DNA of 5,463 bases from Actinomycetes bacterium (GTDB taxonomy: Bacteria > Actinomycetota > Acidimicrobiia > Acidimicrobiales > Acidimicrobiaceae). The DNA lies in contig JAJYVK010000137.1 in NCBI GenBank assembly GCA_021792075.1, positions 1-5,463 on the forward strand, read 5' to 3'. Position 1 is the stretch's first letter, and every line of letters begins with the position of its first letter. A model generated the notes under the pieces. It was not told the DNA's origin. It made no database searches and saw only the letters and a program-made list of their open reading frames with translations. A program made the position numbers and the translations under genes. Positions 1 to 5,343 of the stretch are shown one piece after another.

Positions 1-123
1 TCGAGCTACATTATTCCAAGTGTCTTCAATCCGGATCTTGTCCCCGCAGTTGCCGCAGCAGTTCGCGATGCAGCTGCCAAGGACGACCATGCCGGAATTA
101 CAGGACAAAGAATCGAGCAGTAG
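1..123 (+). CDS. Malic enzyme, C-terminal fragment (5' end outside window)
   Basis: The first 40 codons read in frame 1 and stop at TAG (121-123). The fragment starts SSYIIPSVFNPDLVPAVAAA and ends GQRIEQ. The pattern YIIPxxFxPxxxPAVAxAV is typical of the extreme C-terminus of bacterial NAD(P)-dependent malic enzymes, which oxidatively decarboxylate malate to pyruvate in the cytoplasm. The catalytic Tyr/Lys residues and the Rossmann domain lie upstream, outside the window, so cofactor preference cannot be judged. The gene points away from all other genes here and is followed by a hairpin (134-175) but no U-tract. Identification rests on 40 residues of a well-conserved tail. A phosphotransacetylase fusion is excluded at this end because the protein stops here. 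Confidence 0.8.
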   Translation, partial: SSYIIPSVFNPDLVPAVAAAVRDAAAKDDHAGITGQRIEQ

Positions 124-133
124 GGCTCGTTCG

Positions 134-175
134 GTCGGATCACCCTGAAACTGTGTCAAAGTGATTCTCACCGAC
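134..175 (+). other. Stem-loop just downstream of the malic enzyme stop
   Basis: Arm GTCGGATCAC (134-143) pairs with GTGAT (161-165) and CCGAC (171-175), giving ten base pairs with a 5-nt bulge (166-170) and a 17-nt loop. It starts 10 nt after the TAG. Downstream it runs into AAAAA, not T's, so it is not a classical intrinsic terminator on the plus strand. It could protect or process the 3' end of the malic enzyme mRNA. The pairing is seen directly; the role is inferred. Confidence 0.35.
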
Positions 176-349
176 AAAAAGGCTCAGATACACCACCTTC
201 GAATCTCTTCTACACCGGATCCTGCTCAGAGAAAGATCTATGAGATCCTGGGAGTCTCAGATCCCCTAAAGAGAAAGAAGAAGAAGTTGCTCAGTTGTAG
301 TGCCCGAATTATTGGCCCCTATCACGGCTGAACTGGGAAGGCTGGCCTG

Positions 350-429
350 GGAGGCGAAACTTGGGTTAGTTTCTTCGGACAGATGCTTTCGGCAAGGGGA
401 AGCGGGATGCACTAACTGCGAAGCCCTCC
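350..429. ncRNA. Possible structured RNA: three nested stems
   Basis: Three helices nest in order: GGAGG (350-354) with CCTCC (425-429), GTTAGT (365-370) with ACTAAC (411-416), and GCTTTC (385-390) with GGAAGC (398-403, one G-U), closed by a 7-nt loop GGCAAGG. The loop GGCAA could alternatively pair with TTGCC (431-435), giving a competing fold. Strand is undetermined, though a T-run after a later hairpin (479-543) would favour plus. This may be part of a non-coding RNA; no known family was recognised. Confidence 0.3.
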
Positions 430-478
430 TTTGCCATAATCATGAGAGTCACTCACTCAAGATGTGCCGATGACTTGC

Positions 479-543
479 CAGTCCACGAGCGGCCTACATC
501 CCGTCAGTAGAGAACTCGTCGCAATGGACACCACTGTTTTTTT
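479..543 (+). terminator. Candidate intrinsic terminator (bulged hairpin plus T7)
   Basis: CAGTCCACGAG (479-489) can pair with CTCG (515-518), TGG (525-527) and ACTG (533-536), or alternatively GTCCA/TGGAC (481-485/525-529). A run of seven T's follows immediately at 537-543 on the plus strand. The stem is interrupted by bulges and the loop is long, so this is a weak terminator candidate. No plus-strand protein gene lies close upstream (malic enzyme stops 350 nt earlier), so if real it would end a long 3' UTR or an unannotated small RNA. Confidence 0.3.
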
Positions 544-582
544 GTAAGGCGGTCCGAAAGCGCCACCCTCAAAAGAATCAGC

Positions 583-655
583 ATCTGAGCCGCCTGTTTT
601 CCGAAATCTCCGTCTGCAGTGAAGAAAACACCCAGACAATTAGGCGGCGTGAGAT
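583..655. other. Extended imperfect hairpin, possible RNA element or minus-strand terminator
   Basis: Four segments nest: ATCT/AGAT (583-586/652-655), GCCGCCT/AGGCGGC (589-595/642-648), GTCTG/CAGAC (612-616/633-637) and GTG/CAC (619-621/629-631), closed by the loop AAGAAAA. The seven-pair GC-rich arm and the inner 8-pair hairpin make this the strongest fold in the gene-free region. On the minus strand it lies about 50 nt past the tRNA-Gly 3' end and is followed after a few bases by TTCTTTT, so it could terminate the tRNA transcript. It could equally be part of a larger structured RNA. Confidence 0.4.
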
Positions 656-703
656 CCAAGGGATCCCCTAGAACAAGAAGACCAACTGCCTCGTAGAATC
701 GAG

Positions 704-774
704 AGCGGGTGACGGGAATCGAACCCGCACTACCAGCTTGGAAGGCTAGAACTCTACCATTAAGTTACACCCGC
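704..774 (-). tRNA. trnG-UCC: tRNA-Gly (anticodon UCC)
   Basis: The complement folds as a full 71-nt cloverleaf. The acceptor stem is GCGGGTG (768-774) with CACCCGC (705-711), and the discriminator base is U at 704. The D stem ACTT/GAGT includes one T-G pair and encloses a loop with GG. The anticodon stem CTAGC/GCTGG encloses the loop CTTCCAA, whose anticodon TCC reads GGA (and GGG by wobble) glycine codons. The variable loop is 4 nt. The T arm is GCGGG/CCCGT with loop TTCGATT. No CCA is encoded, so the tail must be added by CCA nucleotidyltransferase. The gene starts only 7 nt after the stop of the coiled-coil gene at 782-1498, so it may be cut out of a shared transcript. A short CTCG/CGAG hairpin (690-693/700-703) abuts the 3' end. 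Confidence 0.96.
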
Positions 775-781
775 ACATCTC

Positions 782-1498
782 TTAGCCGAGATCGCCCAGT
801 AGTTCTTTGACATCGTGGTTTTCTACCAACCAAACCCCCGGGTGCAAAGCATCTCTAATGACCTCAGCTTTTTGACCCATGACGACCGGAACTGCTCGAC
901 GGCCTGTTGCCCTCGCCGCAATTTCAGCTCGTTCAAGCGCCCTCAACACGTCATCTATATGGACAGTACTTGCTATCTCGCCAACAACAGCTACCTGCTC
1001 GCCGGTCTTTGCCATATGACCAAGGGCCACAGTGTCAGAAAGCGCCAACCGGTCAGCCTCATCCTCAGAGATCAAGCCGCTATCAACAGCAGAATCGAGA
1101 ATTGCATCGAAATCACGGGAAGACAGCACAGAATCTATTCGAAGACCGCCTTCAACACGTCGCACTCTGGATGCAAAAGTTCTGCGATATGTCTCTTCGG
1201 TAAACTTGCCGTCCAAGCTTCCTAGGCGGTCCTCGACCCTACCAAGGCGTCTTTCAACTTGATCCATTTTCGAAGTCAGCGCGGCGATCTGCTCTTCGAC
1301 TCGCTCCATTTTCGAAGTCAGCGCGGCGATCTGCTCTTCGACTTGATCCATTTTCGCAATTAGCGCGGCGATCTGACGTGAGTTCTCTTGGACCAACTCA
1401 GGAAGAGATAGCAACTCCTCTCCCAACAGCACAGCCCTCATCTGTGCCCTGAGGGCAGAGTCCTGTTGAAGCTGACGGATTATCTCAAGAGCATCCAT
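782..1498 (-). CDS. Coiled-coil protein with degenerate PD-(D/E)XK-like C-terminal domain
   Basis: A soluble 238-residue protein of unknown function with no signal peptide or membrane segment. Residues 1-35 form a leucine-rich head (MDALEIIRQL; LLSLPEL). Residues about 36-98 are a coiled coil built from 14-residue (two-heptad) units such as IAALTSKMERVEEQ. Residues 99-238 form an alpha/beta domain. It resembles a coiled-coil plus nuclease-fold (DUF3782-like) family that I recall, without certainty, from Chloroflexi and actinobacteria. Possible remnants of a PD-(D/E)XK core are D155 and E174, but the expected ExK lysine position reads EIA, so nuclease activity is doubtful. I chose the ATG at 1498 because MDALEII looks like the family's native N-terminus and AGGA lies 8 nt upstream. 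A GTG at 1540 would add 14 residues unlike the rest. The gene ends with TAA and is followed at 7 nt by tRNA-Gly. No promoter with both boxes is convincing. Confidence 0.7.
   Translation of the reverse strand: MDALEIIRQLQQDSALRAQMRAVLLGEELLSLPELVQENSRQIAALIAKMDQVEEQIAALTSKMERVEEQIAALTSKMDQVERRLGRVEDRLGSLDGKFTEETYRRTFASRVRRVEGGLRIDSVLSSRDFDAILDSAVDSGLISEDEADRLALSDTVALGHMAKTGEQVAVVGEIASTVHIDDVLRALERAEIAARATGRRAVPVVMGQKAEVIRDALHPGVWLVENHDVKELLGDLG
1261..1386 (-). repeat. Tandem 42-bp repeat within the coiled-coil gene (three units)
   Basis: Units lie at 1261-1302, 1303-1344 and 1345-1386. The first two match at 40 of 42 positions. The third matches in its first 31 bases apart from three changes, then diverges. 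Each unit encodes 14 residues, exactly two heptads, so gain or loss of a unit would keep both the reading frame and the coiled-coil register. The high identity of units 1 and 2 implies a recent duplication or gene conversion. Confidence 0.9.
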
Positions 1499-1705
1499 AT
1501 TATAAATCCTACAACTTGGTCGTGACGCAGAGTTCCACACATGAAAGACCCGCCAGCAAGGCGTGGAAATGGACTAACCAGAGTCAAGCTTTTCACTCGA
1601 GCTCCGTCCTTAGCGTTGCGGCGTGTCACATGGTTCTGTCCGAAAGCTATGCGTTGTGTTCACAAATTGTGGATGCGTATCATCTTTGGCTGTGCAGATC
1701 CATGG
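1499..1705. other. Intergenic region between E1 beta and the coiled-coil gene
   Basis: This 207-nt gap separates two minus-strand genes and should hold the end of the dehydrogenase transcript and the start of the coiled-coil/tRNA unit. I see no strong hairpin with a T-run. The only compact symmetry is CACAAATTGTG (1661-1671). On the minus strand TTGACT occurs at about 1581-1586 as a possible -35 box, but no good -10 lies at 16-18 nt. A perfect TATAAT touches the ATG at 1498 and is too close to serve that start. Confidence 0.4.
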
Positions 1706-2656
1706 CTATCGCTCGCTGGACAGCAGGAGCCGAAGTGACTGCACAATATCTGATGTCGAGGGTATGACCGCATCGCACAAATGAGCTGCAGCGGGCATTG
1801 GAACTGGCTTAGAGCAGACCAAGGCGACCTTCGCTCCGGGAATCTCTTGAGCAAAGTTGGCCATCCAGCAACTGGCGGGACTCCCCGCCGCTATTGACTC
1901 GTCTACAAATAATACGGAGTTGTAATGGCCAAGCTTCTCAACAATTTCTCCTGCGGGACTTGGGGCAAGAACAGGAACGCTAAAAACTCCGACGGATATC
2001 CCTTCTTCTTCTAGGAGAGCCGCAGCGTCGGTCGCAAGTTTTGCCATATACGAATAGGCGACTACCGCGACATCCTTACCTCTGCGCAACTCATTTACCT
2101 GAGCGAGCAACAGTGGCACCTCAGTTACCTCGCCGTCGGTCTCCAGAAGTGTGTGCTCCACGATCACGGTCGGATCACTCCCGTTAAGTGCCGCATGAAT
2201 TGCAGAATCCAACTCCCCAGGCGTCGAAGGCGCAAGAATCCTAAGCCCGGGAATGTTCTGTAACATCGATTGTGGCGTGTGTTGATGCTGGGGGCCTCCG
2301 CCTCTCCTGGTTCCGGCGATGAGAGAGAAGACGACTGGTGCTGTGATCGCGCCATTTGACGCATATCTTACGTTGGCCGCCTCGACCACAAGGGCAGGCC
2401 AGCCGTAAAAGATGAAGCTGCTTGTGTGAACCGAAACGAACGGCCGCAGCCCGCCCATTGCCGCTCCAACGGCAACACTGGCATACGCAAACTCGCTCAG
2501 AGGTGGCTCTAGCATCCGATCGGAAAATCGAGTCTTGTACTCGATTGAAGCCCGTCTAGATGGGTCCCCTCCAATCAGGATGATACTGCTATTGCTCTCC
2601 ATCTCCCTGAACATCGCCCGCCTACGGGCCTCCTCCATGCTGAGCAACAACGTCAT
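1706..2656 (-). CDS. 2-oxoacid dehydrogenase E1 component, beta subunit (divergent)
   Basis: This 316-residue protein has the two domains of an E1 beta subunit (usual length about 320-340): the transketolase pyrimidine-binding domain (about 4-175) and the transketolase C-terminal domain (about 190-310). With E1 alpha it would form the alpha2beta2 ThDP enzyme that decarboxylates a 2-oxoacid and passes the acyl group to lipoyl-E2. Visible landmarks are PPLSE (51-55), whose E55 matches the Glu that activates the ThDP aminopyrimidine; GAAMGGLRPFV (64-74); the GPQHQHTPQS loop (121-130), where H124 matches the family active-site His, although the following residues differ from the usual QHSQS; and LAPSTPGE (141-148). 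The ATG at 2656 overlaps the E1 alpha stop as ATGA and has GGGGAG 4 nt upstream. An in-frame TTG at 2668 is less likely because that site would then be coding. Acetoin, branched-chain or another specificity cannot be told. No E2 or E3 gene is in view. Confidence 0.88.
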   Translation of the reverse strand: MTLLLSMEEARRRAMFREMESNSSIILIGGDPSRRASIEYKTRFSDRMLEPPLSEFAYASVAVGAAMGGLRPFVSVHTSSFIFYGWPALVVEAANVRYASNGAITAPVVFSLIAGTRRGGGPQHQHTPQSMLQNIPGLRILAPSTPGELDSAIHAALNGSDPTVIVEHTLLETDGEVTEVPLLLAQVNELRRGKDVAVVAYSYMAKLATDAAALLEEEGISVGVFSVPVLAPSPAGEIVEKLGHYNSVLFVDESIAAGSPASCWMANFAQEIPGAKVALVCSKPVPMPAAAHLCDAVIPSTSDIVQSLRLLLSSER

Positions 2657-3612
2657 TGATCTCCCCAAACATGCTCAAAAACAACCGATTCTGGTGCAAG
2701 GGGTGCACCCAGCGCAGCCCTCACCGCGTCGGCGAGTTTGCCATTGATATCGGAATCGATCTCAGCCATCACGTCCAGGCTGACACCGCGGGAGCGAAGC
2801 AATCGAACCATGTGCGCCAAAGGGTCCACGACCGACCATTCATCTGAGCGCGAATGTGCGGTGGCAAGATCAAACGGACCGGTTATATTTTGGGGATGGC
2901 TCCCCGTGGCATTACCGGGCCAAGGCTCGCTTACGATCTCGACGAACTGTGGTTCTTCCCCTTTGCGGGCAGCGGCAGCTGCAAGAGCGACGGTCGAAAA
3001 GACGTCCAATGGATTCTGCGCATCGGTTCTGAAAGCCGTCAAGCCGCAGGCCTCCGCAAGGATGGAGAACTTCGATTGACGCCCGCTAGGTCTGCTTCCG
3101 CTGTTGTCGCACACAATGACAACCGGAACGTGCCACACTGATGCAATGTTGAAGCTCTCGTAAACTATTCCTTCGTCCATAGCACCATCACCAAGATAAG
3201 CGAAGGAGATCGAACCGTTGCCGATTCTCTTATTTGCCAGTGCCATCCCGATGGAAAGAGGCACTCCTCCAGCGAGCATCGCACTCACATATGCAATCCC
3301 ATGCTCAACATCGATTAGATGGAAGCTCCCCAACTTGCCACGCTGCGAGCCACCATCCCGCCCAAATATCTCTCTGTACATGAGCTCCGGACTGGCTCCA
3401 CACGCGGCCAACTGCCCGTGATTGCGATGGTTGAGCAGTAGAGAGTCGCCCTTCTCCTGTGCACATGCAATCGCTGCGGCACTGCTTTCCAGGCCGATGG
3501 AAACGTGATAGGTGTCGTTTACGTACGCACCATGGTCGCATAAAACCTCGTCGAATCGGCGAGCACGCAGCATTCGGGTGAGGTAGTCCAGCAGCTGCTC
3601 ATCGACGCTCAT
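2653..3612 (-). CDS. 2-oxoacid dehydrogenase E1 component, alpha subunit (divergent ThDP site)
   Basis: This 319-residue protein is the partner of the downstream beta subunit and should bind ThDP and Mg for oxidative decarboxylation of a 2-oxoacid in the cytoplasm. Family landmarks are TYHVSIGLES (34-43, with H36 as in xxHxSxGQEA), HRNHG (62-66, matching YRGHG), RGKLGSFH (91-98, for GKGGSMH), AMLAGGVPLSIGMALA (111-126), and the ThDP motif from GDG (141-143) to DNSG (169-172). The motif spacing is exactly that of PDH E1 alpha (26 residues between GDG and N170). However, the second Asn of the usual ENNxY, an Mg ligand in human PDHA1, is Ser171, and the Tyr position is Ser173. The later YRxxGHSxxDP loop is replaced by WPGNATGSHPQ (231-241). 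The ATG at 3612 has GGAG 11 nt upstream. The gene lies 88 nt after the carboxyltransferase-like gene and overlaps E1 beta by 4 nt. It is clearly an E1 alpha homologue; substrate and activity are uncertain. Confidence 0.87.
   Translation of the reverse strand: MSVDEQLLDYLTRMLRARRFDEVLCDHGAYVNDTYHVSIGLESSAAAIACAQEKGDSLLLNHRNHGQLAACGASPELMYREIFGRDGGSQRGKLGSFHLIDVEHGIAYVSAMLAGGVPLSIGMALANKRIGNGSISFAYLGDGAMDEGIVYESFNIASVWHVPVVIVCDNSGSRPSGRQSKFSILAEACGLTAFRTDAQNPLDVFSTVALAAAAARKGEEPQFVEIVSEPWPGNATGSHPQNITGPFDLATAHSRSDEWSVVDPLAHMVRLLRSRGVSLDVMAEIDSDINGKLADAVRAALGAPLAPESVVFEHVWGDQ
2661..2666 (-). promoter_or_regulatory. Ribosome binding site that fixes the E1 beta start
   Basis: The minus strand reads GGGGAG-ATCA-ATG, a strong Shine-Dalgarno sequence 4 nt before the ATG at 2656, inside the last codons of E1 alpha. 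Together with the ATGA overlap it supports translational coupling and argues against the TTG at 2668 as the start. Confidence 0.7.
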
Positions 3613-3623
3613 GGTCCGGCAAT

Positions 3624-3627
3624 CTCC
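3624..3627 (-). promoter_or_regulatory. Ribosome binding site of E1 alpha
   Basis: The minus strand has GGAG followed by 11 nt and the ATG at 3612, a somewhat long spacing. The site lies inside the 3' arm of an inverted repeat (3625-3631/3683-3689), so it could be hidden by RNA pairing. Confidence 0.4.
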
Positions 3628-3689
3628 GTAGTTGCACTCCTGACTGGTAATGTGCCCCTCGCACAGACACCTTTTTGGGGTGCTACGGA
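3625..3689 (-). promoter_or_regulatory. Possible RNA fold in the E1 alpha leader
   Basis: In the 88-nt gap between the barrel-enzyme gene and E1 alpha, the transcript segment TCCGTAG (3689-3683) is fully complementary to CTACGGA (3631-3625). The second arm contains most of the GGAG ribosome site. Inside the 51-nt loop are two small hairpins, CACC/GGTG (3682-3679/3671-3668) and TGTGC/GCACA (3665-3661/3655-3651). A multi-branched leader that hides the ribosome site is possible. A 7-nt match in this length can also arise by chance, and no known riboswitch core is recognised. Confidence 0.25.
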
Positions 3690-3700
3690 AGAACGTGTCA

Positions 3701-5200
3701 TCAGGCTCCTCTCACCACGCTGAAAGAGAACTGCCCATCCTTGACTTGAAGTGCCTTGTTGCTTCCGTTGGCCAAAAGTTCGTGAATTAGCTCTGCGAGC
3801 GGCTTGGGCGAGGCGACTTTGTAGTTTGTTTTGCTTGAACTCCCCACCACATCTAGAGCGTCGTCACCAACGATCGCAGATAGTATTAGGTCTTCGTCCG
3901 ACATCGAGACTCCATACTTTTGCCTCAACTCGCCCAACGTCGGCTCCCAATCCTCTTGAACCTCGATTTCGCGCGCCCTTGAACGATCAAGGATCCGGTC
4001 TCGGACGCCCTGATCCATCACCGAAGGAGCCTCCCGGCCGTGGCGGCCCAGAGCATACTCGATAGTTGCGTCGGTGACCTGGGTATATCGTTCTCCAACG
4101 ATCACATTAATTGCTGCCTGGGTTCCAACAATCTGCGAAAGCGGAGTCACCATAATTGGATACCCCAGATCAGCCCTCACATGTTCGATCTCTGTAAGTA
4201 CATCTTCCAAATGATCTTCTATACCTGCCAATGAAAGCTGATACCTCAGATTGGATACCATTCCTCCCGGAACCTGGTGGTGATATGGCATTTCGTCGTA
4301 CTCATATGGCACTCCGATTTGGAGACCCTCCCGCTTCGCCACGCGAGTCAGATATTGCGTGACAGGGGAAAGCACCTCCTCATTGACCTGAGGATCAAAG
4401 GCGAGGACACGAAGGTTAGCCGCCACATTGAATATCGAGGGCTGAGAATTGGCGTTAGCCAATGGTGGAACAGCTGTATGTATGACAGCTATCCCAAGCT
4501 TTGCAAACTCGAGCGCATTGACGGGACCAAGACTATTGTTACAGTGCCCGTGGAACTCCCAGGTCATGCCTGGCGAGGCATCGATCAGTTTTGGGATGAG
4601 TTGGCGCACGCGCTCAGGAGTGAGAAGACCGCCAACGTCCTTGAAACAGAGCCGGTACGGTGAGAGCGCGGCAGCCTCTTTGGTTCTTTCGACGTAATAC
4701 TCGTCGGTGTGCCTTGGCGAGACGGAATAGATTACGTTGACCACTGGTATCATTCCAAGACCGTCCAGACGTTCCATCTGGCTCTTCATGACCGAATAAT
4801 CGTTCCAGTTATTACCGGTGCGGATATAGCGGATTCCAAGGTCCACGGCCTTCCTTGCAAGCAGCTCTCCGACGGAGCTGGGGACGTACCCACTGAGCGT
4901 CCTTCCGCTGATGGTACCGTGCCAGCGAAGAGGTGTGAGTTTCGCTGAAGCTGCGCCGCCTTTGATCCAGTCCCAGGGATTTTCCTTGAGGTGCCTCACG
5001 AATTTCTTCAGTCGGCTGCCTGTGGCGATAAACTCCATGCTCTCGAAGCCGGCAGCATCAAGGTAAGGCATGATGGCAAGCATGTGCTCGGTCTTCATGT
5101 TTGACGCCCATAGACTCTGCTGGCCATCTCTGATCGTCGTGTCTACGAACCTTACTTCTTTCACCTTTGCTATGCCTTTCTTGATAAGTCCCGGTACCAT
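3701..5200 (-). CDS. Carboxyltransferase/DRE-TIM barrel enzyme, pyruvate carboxylase subunit B-like but non-canonical
   Basis: A 499-residue protein. Residues about 15-265 form an HMGL-like TIM barrel and residues about 275-440 match the PYC_OADA domain (VPGGMVSNLRYQL at 310-322; VTPLSQIVGTQAAINVIVGE at 351-370). Metal-site residues are present: D25 in IRDGQQS, K187 in CFKDVGG, and H217/H219 in FHGH. Q28 and R24 also match the pyruvate carboxylase RDxxQ motif. Three things argue against a true biotin carboxyltransferase. GMTSQPS reads NANSQPS (249-255), so the catalytic Thr is N251. The LLRGxN Arg aligns with S98. There is no C-terminal AMKM biotinyl domain, and no biotin carboxylase or BCCP gene lies nearby. 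HGHCNNSLG (217-225) resembles the HGHHNLSLG motif of 4-hydroxy-2-oxovalerate aldolases. An aldolase, lyase or decarboxylase role is possible. The start could also be GTG at 5164, which follows AGAAAGG and begins VKEVRF. The gene leads the E1 alpha/beta pair, 88 nt upstream. Confidence 0.82.
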   Translation of the reverse strand: MVPGLIKKGIAKVKEVRFVDTTIRDGQQSLWASNMKTEHMLAIMPYLDAAGFESMEFIATGSRLKKFVRHLKENPWDWIKGGAASAKLTPLRWHGTISGRTLSGYVPSSVGELLARKAVDLGIRYIRTGNNWNDYSVMKSQMERLDGLGMIPVVNVIYSVSPRHTDEYYVERTKEAAALSPYRLCFKDVGGLLTPERVRQLIPKLIDASPGMTWEFHGHCNNSLGPVNALEFAKLGIAVIHTAVPPLANANSQPSIFNVAANLRVLAFDPQVNEEVLSPVTQYLTRVAKREGLQIGVPYEYDEMPYHHQVPGGMVSNLRYQLSLAGIEDHLEDVLTEIEHVRADLGYPIMVTPLSQIVGTQAAINVIVGERYTQVTDATIEYALGRHGREAPSVMDQGVRDRILDRSRAREIEVQEDWEPTLGELRQKYGVSMSDEDLILSAIVGDDALDVVGSSSKTNYKVASPKPLAELIHELLANGSNKALQVKDGQFSFSVVRGA

Positions 5201-5263
5201 TGCCGTCTCACAGATACTGCTCGCGCCTACGAAAAAACTCCAAAGCTATCTACTCTAGGGCAT

Positions 5264-5280
5264 TTGAACTTGCTTCAAGT
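5264..5280. promoter_or_regulatory. Overlapping inverted repeats upstream of the barrel-enzyme gene
   Basis: TTGAA-N5-TTCAA (5264-5278) overlaps ACTTG-N3-CAAGT (5268-5280), about 65 nt upstream of the ATG at 5200. The position suits an operator for a dimeric regulator of the cluster. Arms are only 5 nt and no regulator gene is in the window. No convincing -35/-10 pair was found around it: TTGAAG and TAGATA on the minus strand are 20 nt apart, too far for a standard promoter. Confidence 0.2.
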
Positions 5281-5343
5281 GATAAATAATTGACGAAAAC
5301 GAGCTGATGGCGTGGCGCTTCGCAGTTGGTTCAAACCTCCCGT

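Larger units (their letters stand above)
124..703. other. 580-nt gene-free region rich in inverted repeats
   Basis: No reading frame here looks like a protein gene. The longest (minus strand, 457-639) has no recognisable motif and no good ribosome site. The stretch does contain several nested complementary segments, listed separately at 350-429, 479-543 and 583-655. There is also a smaller GGCG/CGCC hairpin (548-551/561-564) and a purine-rich run at 268-286. I could not match it to tmRNA, RNase P RNA, SRP RNA, or the common riboswitch cores I know. It borders the 3' side of a tRNA gene, a common integration site, but I see no repeat of the tRNA 3' end and no integrase or transposase remnant. 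Confidence 0.5.

Noticed and set aside
457..639. 60-residue minus-strand open frame in the gene-free region
   Set aside because: No recognisable domain, no convincing ribosome site, unusual composition, and it overlaps the inverted-repeat structures.
260..670. Direct repeat GATCCCCTA at 260-268 and 662-670
   Set aside because: Only 9 nt, no associated transposase or integrase, and not related to the tRNA 3' end; likely chance.
704..774. tRNA-Gly as an attachment site of an integrated element
   Set aside because: No second copy of the tRNA 3' end and no integrase are visible in the window.
815..1262. Plus-strand open frames opposite the coiled-coil gene
   Set aside because: They are antisense shadows of the repeat-rich coding sequence, with no protein-family similarity.
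1499..1504. Perfect TATAAT-like box on the minus strand next to the ATG at 1498
   Set aside because: It abuts the start codon, so transcription would begin inside the gene, and no -35 box lies 16-18 nt upstream.
5294..5329. Weak hairpin followed by TTTT after the amidohydrolase stop (minus strand)
   Set aside because: Only five pairs with a bulge and a 12-nt loop; not strong enough to call a terminator.
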